A stretch of 64,000 nt of DNA from Cornus controversa (lineage: Eukaryota > Streptophyta > Magnoliopsida > Cornales > Cornaceae). Of the stretch, positions 1-10,589 are shown one piece after another. Made by a program: the position numbers and the translations under genes. The DNA is taken from the NCBI GenBank assembly GCA_026545225.1, contig CM048850.1, forward strand, positions 26,713,797 to 26,777,796, written 5' to 3'. Each line of letters opens with the position of its first letter. Position 1 is the first letter of the stretch. The notes below the pieces were generated by a model that was not told the origin of the DNA, made no database searches, and saw only the letters and a list, made by a program, of their open reading frames with translations.

Positions 1-570
1 TGATTGATTCTTCTAATTATATTAGCATGTGACTAATACAAGTATGTTAATTTGGTGGTGGTGGCAACGATGATGAATCATTTAGTTAGGTAACCAAACT
101 TGATCAAGACGGTACGCCATTTTAGTTGGATGTTTGGCTCATTTAATTGGTGTCATATGCTAAAGTAATCTTTCAATAACATACCTTTATTAGAGTATTA
201 AATGCACTAATTTGCATATCTACCAACGTACTAACTAAGAAAATATTTGGACCAACGAGTGAGTCTGTCGTGGATTCTCTTATTTTATCTTATTTTATCA
301 GATTCAATTTTAACATCTTCTATGGGATGATTCCAATGTTTACGTTTGTCTCAACCAAGTGTCCATTATCATGTAGTATCATCATAGGCCCAACCACATT
401 AATGCTTGGTCCATCATTTACAAACTCTGTACCCCTCAATTTAAAGCTTTGAGTTTGCTTTTGGGAATCTTTTCTGTGGGGGGGTTCATTCACTGGTTTG
501 TTAGCCACCAAGTTGGTTTCAACTTTCTCCTGCAAAGCAAGATGCTCTTTCCATCTCAAAAGGACAACTG

Positions 571-589
571 CACACACAAACACACACAG

Positions 590-624
<35 letters not shown>

Positions 625-639
625 GAGAGAGAGAGAGAG
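571..639. repeat. Compound (CA)n(TA)n(GA)n microsatellite, copy A
   Basis: Imperfect CA repeats pass into TA repeats and then GA repeats. The matching block in copy B (17254-17327) has a longer uninterrupted CA run, so the locus changed length after the duplication. Confidence 0.95.
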
Positions 640-818
640 GGGTCATGCATGTTAAAGGGCTGTTATTGGGTCAGCTTAATTTACAGCTATTCATTGTGGG
701 ATAACGATGGCTAATTTTGAACCAACTGGTTGAGTTGTCTCAGGAGTTGTTTGATTTATGTTTTTTTTAGAATAGTTCTAATTTGTATAAAGAAGGCTTC
801 GGACTATGAACCATAAGA

Positions 819-1225
819 GCTAGTTTGGTTGGAAAGGAAAAGAAAAGGAAATGAAATGGAGAGATATATTTTTTTGTGGTTGGTATAAATTTTTTAATAT
901 AAATGAAAGAAAAGAATTTGAAGGGATAAATTACGGATGAATAGTAATTTTTGCTATCATTTTTTCAAAAATGAAAAGAAATAGAAGAAAAAGAAAAGGT
1001 TAATATTTTTTAATAAAACTTTGTTAATACTAACTTTTACTTTATTTTGATAAAAGTTAAAATTTATCTTTTAAATATAAAAATGTATAATGGTAAAAAA
1101 CTTAAAACAAATTTTTTTCATTTTTTCTCAAACATATTAACTATCATTTTTTTTATTTTTTCAACAAAACACGATAAAAGTTTAATAATCTTTTTTCTTT
1201 CTTTTTCACTTTAGCAAACATAGCC
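819..1225. mobile_element. hAT-like MITE, copy A
   Basis: The left end begins with a CTAGTTTGGTT-type sequence followed by a purine-rich run. The right end, reverse-complemented, begins GGCTATGTTTGC and passes into a similar purine-rich run. These imperfect terminal inverted repeats enclose about 400 bp of AT-rich DNA without coding capacity. I see no clear target duplication, so the class assignment rests on the terminal style alone. Edges are good to a few bases. Confidence 0.55.
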
Positions 1226-2169
1226 TTAATGTTGACGTTGAACAGAACATGACTTGATGAGCTGAGTTGTGTCACAATTGAGTAAAGAGGGAAGAGCTCT
1301 TTAACTGCCCAGCTAAGTTTGTCTCTGGGCTTAGCTCACTTCCAAGTTGGTGGATGTGACATTTGGGCTGGCACTGGCCCCATGGCATATGGGACTATCA
1401 AATACTCCTAAGTCTCCCATGCGTTTATGTCTTAGGAAAAACAGTACTCACTCTCCCTCAATATGAAAAATAATATAAAATTTAAATAACAAATAACAAA
1501 CATTTAGCTCTGAGTTTTAAATTAATGATTTCATTTATGATTATATGAATAAAATAAACAAATTTTATTATTTTTATATATATAGTGATATATCGTATTA
1601 TTATTTTTTGAATATCTATGTTTTTTTTTTTTTAAAGATTTGTTGTATCGTCGTTCTATATGTTCTATATCGTGTTGTACTTGTACCCCATGTTGAATGA
1701 GAGTGGTCACACATCCAGTTCTCCCTTCCACCAGGAATGACCTTTTCAAATTTATAGTACAAATTATTTTTTATATAAAATTATATCTTAAAAAATACTC
1801 TTAAAATGAAGAAAGAAAAGGAAAAGATGAAATCAACCTCAGTAACAAATTCAAGCACTAGAATATTGCATATATGAGAGTCCTTTTTTTTTTTTTAGTA
1901 TGAGGGAGTTTTCATTATGTACTCATTTTATTATTATTTTTTCATTAAAAATACAAAATTAAAGTCCTCCTACTATTATTTGTTGTTTAGATATAGTTAT
2001 AATTGGTGTTGCCAATAATTGAAACCAAGATTTTTATTATAATTGTATAGAAAAGAAAAAAAATCTAAATGAACAATTCAACTTTGAAGAAAAAATAATA
2101 ATTAAAATTTTGACAAAACTATACTTTTTCTTTTCATCTATTTAGAAAAGGTATAATTTTGTCAACATT

Positions 2170-2640
2170 AATAATTTTGATTTTATAGACAACATTACAA
2201 CACAATACAATAGAAGAGGATCCACATCCGTCCATTAATAGGGTGTTGGATTCTTGATTTAATAATTTTATAAACAACAATACAATAGAAGAGGATCCAC
2301 ATCGGTCCATTTCATGTTATCACCTATAGTTAATAGGTAGTTAATAGGGTGTTGAATTCTTGATTTAATAATGTTATAAACAACGTTATAACACGATACG
2401 ATAAAAGAGGATTCAAGTCCGTCCATTTCATGTTATCATCAATAGTTAACAGGGTATTGTGTTGAATTCTCGATTTAATAATGTTAGAAATAACGTTATA
2501 ACACGATACAATAGAAGATGATTCAAATTCATTCATTTCATGTTATCACCTATATTTAATAGTGTTGTAGACAACGTTACGACACAATATAATAGGAGAG
2601 GATCCAGATATGCCAATTTCATGTTATCACTTATAGATTC
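2170..2640. repeat. Tandem array of roughly 100-bp repeats, copy A
   Basis: Four to five diverged units. Each contains a GATTTAATAAT block, a block reading like ACAACGTTATAACACGATAC, an AATAGAAGAGGATCC block and a TTTCATGTTATCACCTATAG block in that order. Unit length varies by internal indels. Short reading frames here are read across the repeats and are not genes. Confidence 0.85.
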
Positions 2641-2958
2641 CCAACAAGGACCACAACCACAAGCTAGCAAAGGTGATGTCCCTTTTCCTTATGGTTCACT
2701 TGCAAACAACTTGCATGCTTTACCACTTTCCTAATATATAGCTTTATTCTGTAATGTAAAGATGCTGATCATCAACATGGTTTTGAGTCACCTTTTAATG
2801 AAGGGCCATTTGGTAAGGGAAATTGCAAACCTTAGGTCTCATTTTGTTTGCCGTGGGCCGGACTTGTGATTGGAAGTCATGATGATTTCTTTCTGGTCAT
2901 CATTTTTCAGTTTAATATTTACTTAGAAAGAGCCATTTCTTAGATGTCATGTGAGAGC

Positions 2959-3760
2959 CTAAGAAGCATGGACACGGATACGAACACGGGTACGATACGA
3001 TACGGACACGGTGACACAATAAATTTCAAAAAAATAGGACACGGCGGGGATACGGCTATAAAATAATATATTAATATATATTCAACAAGTTAACTAATAT
3101 CACAGTACCATAAATCTAACAATAAAAAAAGAATAAATTACACAAATACTTCAATTTATTATCAAGAAACTAATGTATTTTCAAAAAGGGTGTTCATTAT
3201 ATTCAAACTCATTACTAGAATCTTGCACATTACTTACTTTTCTAATAACAAACAAATAAATTTAAATACAAAATACCAAATAAACCAACATGACTTTATG
3301 TTAAATAAAGTTCTATTAGCTTTTTTATTTTTTTTGTTTCTAAATTTATTATTTAGGAAAATTATCTAACTATTTTTTATTTTTAAAATTTTTTATTTTA
3401 GAAAATACTATATTTATAGAGAAAAGAGCATAATAGTCATATTAAATGGTATATATGTCGTTATAGTTATTTCAAGGGGTCAAGATGTCAACTTTTTGAA
3501 GATGAGGGGCTAAAATGTTAAAAAAAATAATTCAAAGGGTCTTTTGTAACTTTGAAAAAGTTCAGGAGTTTTTTTGCACTTTTAAAAATTACAAAATGTA
3601 CCCCGCCGTATCCCCCACATGTCCTATCCATGTCCCCGCTGTGTCCCAGCCGTGTCCTAAAAAAAAAATTTCAGGACACTTCTAAGGAGTGTCCGACACG
3701 TGTCCGAGGAGTGTCCGACATGGGCACGGCACCCCTATATGAACAGTCCGTGCTTTTTAG
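2959..3760. mobile_element. Non-autonomous TIR DNA transposon, present only in copy A
   Basis: The 802-bp insertion is flanked by direct repeats GTGAGAGC(C) at 2951-2958/9 and 3761-3768/9. The corresponding place in copy B (near 20070) is empty and carries one target copy with one extra A. The ends are inverted repeats: the left begins CTAAGAAGCATGGAC, and the right reverse-complemented begins CTAAAAAGCACGGAC, 13 of 15 matching. Both subterminal regions are rich in GGACACG and GTGTCC motifs. The 8 or 9 bp target fits hAT or Mutator respectively. It encodes no transposase. Confidence 0.85.
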
Positions 3761-3787
3761 GTGAGAGCCAAGCCCCACCGTATGGGA

Positions 3788-3790
<3 letters not shown>

Positions 3791-3851
<61 letters not shown>
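3791..3851. repeat. (AT)n microsatellite
   Basis: About 60 bp of uninterrupted alternating T and A. In copy B (about 20103-20126) the same run is only about 24 bp long. Confidence 0.97.
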
Positions 3852-3854
<3 letters not shown>

Positions 3855-4164
3855 TTAAAAAGGACGTGGCTCTCCACATTTTAAATGTAGTTATTTGGAT
3901 GACGAACCACACCACAACTAATGGCCTTAGATAGCTAGCTATTTGAATTGATTGGAATTTTTTATGATATATGGGACATACAACGTATATAAGTCCAAAA
4001 ATTTAATCAACATTAATTCGATATATATAGAAATTGTATAGGTAAAGAATAAGGTGAGCTATTAGCATGACTACTCAAGATATATTATAATTTCAAAAGT
4101 GTTATGTATTTTTTATTTTGAACAAAGAATACTCTGAATGCTATAACAAATGAACTCTATTGAT

Positions 4165-4873
4165 ACATATCGTATGCAAGAGTGAAATCTCCGTTCTAAC
4201 TATTTTTTTATTTGGTATGAATTTTAAGGTAAAAATTCTCATTTCCTTACAATGAAAATTCATTCTATGGTTAAAGCTAAGGAATGAGCATTTCATTTCC
4301 ATTAAGATTAAAAAAAATTATATTATCAAAAAAACCATTCACTTCCACCACCATCACCACCACTTCTACCACCACACCGGCTCTACCACCACCATCACCG
4401 CTACCACCGACTCTACCACTGTCGCTGCCTCTACCACCACCACCTCCACATTGCTACCTTCCTACTCCACCACATTACCACCTTCATATTGCCACCTTCT
4501 TCCACCACCACCGCTGTCATATCGCATCGCCACATTCCTCCACCGCCACCTCCACATTGTCGCCACCACCCCCACATCGCCACCTTTCTCCACCACTTCC
4601 ATTAGCACACCACCGCCTACACATATTCACCTTCCTCCACCGCCACCACCACACTGTCACCACCACCTCCACCGTCACCCCACTACCTCCACATCGTCAC
4701 CTTCCTCCATCAATACACATTTGTTGATTTAATTTATTTGTTATTTTGAAGAATTTGATTTAAAATTTATTTCTTCCTACATCATTTCATATTTGAAACC
4801 AAGCAATAGAATGAGAATGATCATTTCATTTCATTCCGAGCTGCATTCCATTTCATTCCCGCGTACCAAATGC
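4165..4873. mobile_element. Fold-back/TIR element with CCACC-rich core, copy A
   Basis: The ends are imperfect inverted repeats. The left contains CGTATGCAAGAGTGAAAT and the right, reverse-complemented, reads GCATTTGGTACGCGGGAATG. Inside, about 4335-4720 is a C-rich run built from CCACCACCT-like units on the plus strand. Plus-strand frames across the core give proline-, histidine- and threonine-rich strings in two frames at once. That is what a CCACC repeat must give and is not evidence of a protein. No transposase is visible. Confidence 0.6.
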
Positions 4874-5247
4874 AACATATATGTAATGTCTCTTAGAGAA
4901 TGACATGATTTATTTTACTTGCTCCATATTACTTTATTTCGAAGGTGATAAATGAGCCATGAGCCACAAGCTCTAAAAGTATTGTTGTTACAGTATTTCA
5001 TACGAGAATACTGTGTAATGATATACCCATTTAATTTAATTAATTTGAAATTAGTTTTATTTTTTCATGTAGTATTATTAAGGGGAATTATTATATACCA
5101 TGGAGATTTCATGTATTAGGAAGTCCTACCACTAATAAGACTCCATTTTACATGATTTCCTATAATAATGAAAAATAGTGTATTATCAGTGGTGTAATTC
5201 CTACATTCAAAGAATTCCCGGAGTATTGTAGAACTATTCTATTATTA

Positions 5248-5904
5248 GGACAATACTTGGGACTAACCATAACCATACGTGTACCAAGTTGGTCCTCCCA
5301 AGTGATGTGTACCAATAAAATATAAACACATGTCAAAAAATTATAAAAACAATTAAAAATGAAACAAACCCACTTTTACGGGTTACCCAATTGAGAGAGC
5401 CCCATTGGATCGCAACTCTCTCTCCCATCAGCAAATCTTCATACTCAAAAAGATTAATCATTTCATTTCCAACATATGGCTAAAACAAAATCAACAAATT
5501 TTTATTCTAGAAACCCTAGCACACAAAGGACCAAAATCTGCATCTATAGATATGATACCAACGATGCTCTCTCATCATCTCTTCAATTAGTTTTCTTTCT
5601 GCTTCTCTTTTCCTTTCCCGTCCGTCATACTATTTTTTAGTTATATTCTATAGCTTTATTTATACTTTATATTTCTCTCTTTGAAATGAATCCATTAGTG
5701 TTTGTTTATTTAATGATTTGTGTTTGTGTGGTGATGAAGCTAGGAATTCCAAACCGATTCTAACTTAGATCCGGTTTAGTATCCATATCTTAAGTTTTTA
5801 ATATTTTTATATATTTGGGACAGATGTCAACATTTGCTTGGGACACGTTAGCTAGGAGAACTTCTTCACGTTGGTTCGTATAGGGTTGGATTCGAGTATT
5901 ATTC
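5248..5904. mobile_element. Mutator-like MITE, copy A
   Basis: The left end begins GGACAATACTTGGGACTAACC. The right end, reverse-complemented, begins with a decayed GAATAATACTCGAATCCAACC, so the two form inverted repeats. The flanks CTATTATTA and GAATTATTA agree at 7 of 9 positions, like an old 9-bp target duplication. The same terminal sequence recurs at 42612-43160. No coding sequence is seen inside. Confidence 0.7.
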
Positions 5905-6162
5905 GAATTATTATACGCTGAAGTATATCAGTTTGTTCCCTCTCTCTTGGTTGTGTTTGAACTTAATTTGAAGTGTTGTTAGAAGAATACACATTTGAAG
6001 TGTTGTTAGAAGAACACACACACACACGCACCGTATTTTTCACATATATATGTAAAGAATGTTTCTTAACCCTCCAAACAAGAATGGAAGATAAAAGAGA
6101 ATTTTCTAAACCTTCTACTTTCCTCTTCTCAATCAGAAAACTAAAAAATATGAGAATAAAAA

Positions 6163-6359
6163 GGGCTTGTTTGGTTCATTTTTTTAGTATAATTTTCAAT
6201 TTTAAGAGAACTAAATTATTTTTAGAAAACTATAAAGATTGTTTTTTAAAAAATTGAATTTTTTAACACTATCAACTAAATAAATTTTTGTACTGTAATC
6301 TAATATTCAGTCCATTGAAAATTGAATAGTATACTCAAAAAACTGAACCAAACAGGTTC
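6163..6359. mobile_element. Short hAT-like MITE, copy A
   Basis: About 200 bp with inverted ends: the left begins GGGCTTGTTTGGTTCA, and the right reverse-complemented begins AGAACCTGTTTGGTTCAG. AT-rich and without coding capacity. The CTTGTTTGGTT end style is common among plant MITEs. Confidence 0.7.
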
Positions 6360-6682
6360 TAAATTTTTCTTCTCTCTTTCTCGTCAAATTTTTTAGTTTC
6401 TATCTAAACAATAGATAGAGAGTGAGAGTTAGATTTTGAATTTGAAACTTTTAATCTCTTAATTTTTACATAGTAAAAACTTTTACCGAATCTTCGCCAT
6501 GGACGTAGACACATAGCCGAACCACATAAATACTTCTATTTTGTGTGGTGCTTGTTTATTTTTCTGTCGTGTTTTGTGATTCTTCTTGGTGTGGTGCTTG
6601 TTTCTTTTTTTGTCGTGTTTCGTGATTGTTCTTGATTGGTGGCTGTTTGTTGTAACAAAAGAGCTTTCTGCTTGAAGCTGAG

Positions 6683-6790
6683 ATGTCGACCAAATTTATG
6701 AAAATTGTGAAGTTTAATGGTAAGAATGACTTCAACCTGTGGTAGTTTAAGATGCAGGCCATGTTGGTTCAACACGGGTTATCCAAATAA
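6683..6790 (+). pseudogene. Copia gag N-terminal remnant
   Basis: Reading from ATG at 6683 gives MSTKFMKIVKFNGKNDFNLW, then a TAG stop, then FKMQAMLVQHGLSK and a TAA at 6788. This is the start of gag as in Tnt1/Tork-type Copia elements, whose first residues typically read like KFNGKNDFxLWxxKMxALLVQxGL. Only this scrap survives; no zinc knuckle, integrase or reverse transcriptase follows. The DNA just upstream (6400-6682) contains a short imperfect duplication of a TGTGTGGTGCTTGTTT block and may be remaining LTR or leader. Confidence 0.75.
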
Positions 6791-7162
6791 TGATAATTTG
6801 AAGAATGTCTACCTCTATTTCTATTTACCGAGCCAAGGTGCATTAGATTAAATAAAAAAAATGTCTCTCTCATATATAATCAAGTCATTTTTTTATTTCA
6901 TATTTTCCTTCTTCTTTCCAACTTGTAATTGGATTGGTGAAGTGTAAAAAATTTATTTATGTGAATTTGTGGTGGTGAATTTCCTTCCCTTGAGATTTAT
7001 TTTATTAGTATTAGTTTTATTTATTTCATTATAATTTCAAAATAAAAAAAAATTTTAACTATTTATTTTTCATTTTTATAATAATGGTTTGAATCTATGT
7101 TTATTCGGAATCTCACTTGATAGTTGTTTGACTCTACTTAACCCTATACAATTTTTAATAAA
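6791..7162. other. AT-rich intergenic stretch
   Basis: No gene, RNA or transposon end recognised. Confidence 0.6.
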
Positions 7163-7432
7163 GTGTTTGCAAGTTTATTATTTTGTACAAAGTATAGTGA
7201 AACAACGAAATCCATCTACTATTCTGCACCCGTCATATATACACTAAAAGTAAATTCTTGTAGAATGATACAAGATTGCCCTTTTAGTATGGTGTCACCT
7301 AATCCAGGGACACTTTTGAATGGAGTTCTCCATTGGTTGAGTAAAAGCAAGGAATACAGCAAGAGAGAGTGTTGGACCAAATTGCAACGTCTCCATATGT
7401 GTGGAAAGCATTGTTTCATCCAATCATTGTAG
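7163..7432 (+). pseudogene. F-box-associated (FBA) domain fragment
   Basis: The frame reads YSAPVIYTLKVNSCRMIQD, then a PNPGTLLNGVLHWL segment ending about residue 60. The order of a YTLKxNSWRxIxD-like strand followed by GxxxNGxLHWL is the signature of the F-box-associated domain in plant F-box proteins. The invariant-looking Trp of NSWR is Cys here. There is no F-box upstream and the frame closes soon after the motif, so this is a fragment of a gene that would encode about 350-400 residues. It is unlikely to be functional. Confidence 0.6.
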
Positions 7433-8664
7433 GTGATTAATTTGAAGGCAGTATCAAGGACAGAGAGATGAGTGACAACAAGAGATACAGTGGTTCTTCA
7501 TTAGTTCATATATATACCAACCTGTTTTTTTTTCTTTTTAAATTATGATTATACAGTGGTTTTTCATATATGCTTCTTCGCTTAAATTAATCACTTACTT
7601 GTAGAGTTGGCGAAACTGGGATACTCATTCTGGTAAATAAATAAGTTTCTACATTCTAGTTTTGATGATGCAAGTCCTTAATTGACTGTGTCATAAATTT
7701 GAATGATCAACCACAATTCTTATGTAATTAGGTAAATGCGAGTTTGAGTCTTGAGATCAACCACAATTGTTATGTTTGTTTGACATGATTTATCAGTTAT
7801 GTTTGTTTAATGATCAGACCTTCTCTTCAAGATGGTAGTAGAGCTAGCAGTGGGTATTCAAGAGGGCTCTTGTTTTTATTTTCTTTTGCAAGAGTTGTTT
7901 TGTTGGGTTATTATTAGAAATTTATTACTTAAAACTCATTGCACTCAGATTTATGTTTTGTGCCTCTATATTCCCTATCCGATCACAGTATGATGTTCTC
8001 TCTTTTCTCCCTCTCTCTATGTTCTCTCACATCCCTCTCTACTCTACCACAATACCAAAATTTGTAGAAAAAATGTTTCTTAATTTGCTATTTAGATCAC
8101 TTATTTTTTACCTTGTCCATAAATTTATTAAATTCAACATTAGCAACCCAAACTTTTCTCTCCCCCTGCAGCTCATTCTATGGAAACCAAATTGGAATCA
8201 ATCCATTCTCAAGAAACAACTACATAACACGTTGACTTAAGAAGGTGTTAAACCATTCCCATATTATCCGAAGGGGAAGGGCATATATATACATATATGT
8301 ACATCTATACATCTATATTTTCTATATAAATTTTGCTCTTTTTCTCTTTGAATAAAGAAAAATGTTGCACAATACAATGACTTTGATTGCAAATATATTT
8401 ATTTATTTATATAGATATATATGTGTATATTTTCTTCCAGAAATTTAGTTGGCTGGTTCGACTACAATAGACATAATCAAATAGATAATAACATGTTATT
8501 ACTTTCTGGTTGACTTTAAAAGTAGCGTTCGGGAGCCTCTCGTTCATGAGGCTCGAACTTGCTTTTGTTTGTTAGTGTGCGAGTGTGCCAGTACAATTAA
8601 GTCCAAATCTGCTACATGTTTGTGCTAAGACACTAAGTTTGAATTTGCTGGTTATTGATAAAGT
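7433..8664. other. AT-rich intergenic stretch left of the LARD element
   Basis: No gene or repeat family recognised. There is a TATATA-rich patch near 8286-8425. The last five bases (8660-8664, AAAGT) are the left target site of the following element. Confidence 0.6.
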
Positions 8665-10458
8665 TGTTAACACCTAAATTATGGCCAAAGTTATTAGGAT
8701 AAGTGGCCAAAATTTTGAGACCTAGGCCTTATGCTAGATCATGGTAGCCTAAGACTCTCGACGACTTGTCGCCTAAGACTTTCGACGACTGGTGGCCTAA
8801 GACTCTCGACGAGAGTCGCCTAAGAGATTCTCGATCAAGTCGTCTAAGGAGAGAGTCGCCTAATAGAGTCTCGACCACTTCCTGCCTAATCGAGTCTTGA
8901 CCATTTCTCGCCTAAGAGAGTGACCTAAGGCGAGAGTTGCCTAAGACTCTCGATGACTAGTTGTTAGAGACTCTTGACGACTTATCGCCTAAGAGTATTT
9001 CGATCAAGTCACCTAAGAGACTCTCGACAACTAGTCACCTAAGAGACTCTCGACCTCACCGCTTAAGAGTCTCGTCGACTACCTGACTAGTTGCAAGAAA
9101 CTCTCGACGACTAGTCGCCTAAGAGACTCTCGACCTTATCACCTAAGAGTCTCGGCCAATCATGGCTTAAGAATTTCTCGATGACTTGTTGCCTAAGACT
9201 CTCGATGACTAGTTGCTAGAGACTCTCGATGACTTATCGCCTAAGACTCTCGACGACTTGTCACCTAAGAGCATTTCGATCAAGTTGCCTAAGACTCTCG
9301 ACGAGAGTCACCTAAGAGATTCTCGATCAAGCCGTCTAAGAGAGACGCCTAAGAGATTTTGGCCACTCATGGCCTAAAAGTCTTAACCATGCCTAAAAGG
9401 GCTGAGTTCGGACAAGATAGAATTGATATCTTTTTAGGTCTCGGAAACCAACCAAGATTTGATCCGGGTCAAAGTATAACCAGCTACAAATTTCAAGGGC
9501 TGAAGATTATGAAAGCTAAAAATGGAAATAACAACTTTATAATTTCTAAATTTCAAAGACTCAAACCTTTAAATAGGAGAATCTCACCCACCTCTGATGG
9601 AGGAATCAGAATGGTTAGAGCACTCCAGCCTAGGCAACAGTCAGAGTCAGACTTGGTGGTTGAGGAAAGTTAGAAATAGTGAGCAACCTAAGTCAACAAC
9701 CTGAAGGATACCACATGCCAAAGCTAAAAATGTCATACCAGATATACATCTCTGTCTGTCCATAGAGAAGTGTGCTAAAATGCCAAAATAGGCTCAGCAA
9801 TGTCGTTGGGAGGTTACTTTCAATCTGCACTCATTTATTGCTTAGAAGGACATGATCAGACCAAGGGTCTCTATAAATACTTATGCAAATCCCACAAGAA
9901 AGAGAGCCCAGCACCAGTATCTAACATGCCTTTGTTATCTATCTTTCTTATCTTATCTTAGCTTATAACTTTTACTTTCACAATTCTATCTTTCATATTT
10001 ATCTAGATCTTTAGTTCCTTAGCTTTATTTTAGTAATTTTAGTTACTTTAGCTTCTTAGCTTTAGTCCAGTAATTTTAACTAGTTGTACTTTATTTTTTC
10101 AGCACCTTAGTTCTTTAAATGTAACTTATTTTTCAGCATTAATGAAATTCATTTCTTCATGAACGTGTTGAATTTCTTACTCTGTACTTTATTTCTAGTT
10201 TTGTTATCAATCTCCCATTCAAGACTGAAAATCCTTGTCTTCAAGGCATTGAGAACCTAGTGGGGAGGGTCATTCCTACTCTCCTTCAGTCGCCTGATCC
10301 TTAAGAGGACCGACTCACGGTCTAAAATAGGAATAGTTTGGTTTACCCACACTTGTGTTCAATGGAACACTGGCACGCCTGCGCATCTTACCCAGACCCA
10401 TGTTACGAGCCAACCAATCATGGCTTGCCACGTGAGAGTCGACATTGCGAGCCAAACA
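8665..10458 (+). repeat. 5' LTR of the LARD-type element
   Basis: 1794 bp, TG...CA. About 8717-9355 is a tandem array of short palindromic repeats. A TATA-like box CTATAAATAC at about 9870-9880 lies downstream of the array, placing the array in U3. Downstream come a T-rich stretch and AATGAAATTC near 10140, in the likely R/U5. Inferred transcription start is about 9900. Confidence 0.87.
8717..9355. repeat. Roughly 24-bp palindromic tandem array in U3 of the 5' LTR
   Basis: Units are variants of CTAAGACTCTCGACGACTAG followed by TCGC. Many contain the perfect palindrome CGACTAGTCG or the near-perfect GACTCTCGACGAGAGTC (8-bp arms, 1-bp centre). Unit types alternate (ACTCTCGACGAC, GATTCTCGATCAAG, GCATTTCGATCAAG). 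The array is much GC-richer than its surroundings. Confidence 0.9.
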
Positions 10459-10462
10459 ATTT

Positions 10463-10480
10463 TGGCACGCCCGGTGGGAC
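10463..10480 (+). promoter_or_regulatory. Primer binding site of the LARD-type element
   Basis: TGGCACGCCCGGTGGGAC starts four bases after the LTR end. A TGG start matches a tRNA CCA tail; I cannot name the tRNA with confidence. Confidence 0.6.
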
Positions 10481-10589
10481 TTATCTTCAGAGCGGAGATC
10501 ATTGTCAAGCAACAGATTTCCTTCGATTTCTTCCTAGTGAAGAGTTGTACAAGACAGCAATAAAAGGCAATGATTGTTATTTTTCATTT

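Larger units (their letters stand above)
1..6400. repeat. Segmental duplication, copy A (left end beyond window)
   Basis: Base 1 of the window pairs with base 16692, and the match runs in the same order and orientation until about 6400 (pairs with 22829), where a shared T-rich stretch ends and the sequences part. Identity is high by eye, broken by indels. The segment is non-coding. It contains a compound microsatellite, a MITE, roughly 100-bp tandem repeats, a fold-back element with a CCACC core, a Mutator-like element and a second MITE. Copy A alone has the transposon at 2959-3760 and a long (AT)n run at 3791-3851. Parts not listed separately (641-818, 1226-2169, 2641-2958, 3852-4164, 4874-5247, 5905-6162) are AT-rich and show no gene. 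The left boundary is not visible. Confidence 0.93.

Noticed and set aside
320..704. Frames across the CA/TA/GA microsatellite (also at 17022-17378)
   Set aside because: Residues such as alternating Cys-Val and Thr-His simply read the dinucleotide repeat; the flanks show no coding signal.
4284..4732. Long plus-strand frames giving proline-, histidine- and threonine-rich proteins (also at 20627-21195)
   Set aside because: They read through a CCACC minisatellite that stays open in more than one frame and on the other strand; copies A and B differ by indels, and there is no recognisable domain.
8717..9355. CRISPR-like array
   Set aside because: Short palindromic repeats are present, but the units are contiguous variants without unique spacers, they lie inside LTRs, and the genome is a plant.
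9359..9673. 104-codon frame in the LARD LTR (shortened at 14852-15049)
   Set aside because: It lies in both LTRs just upstream of the TATA-like box and is disrupted in the 3' copy; better explained as LTR sequence.
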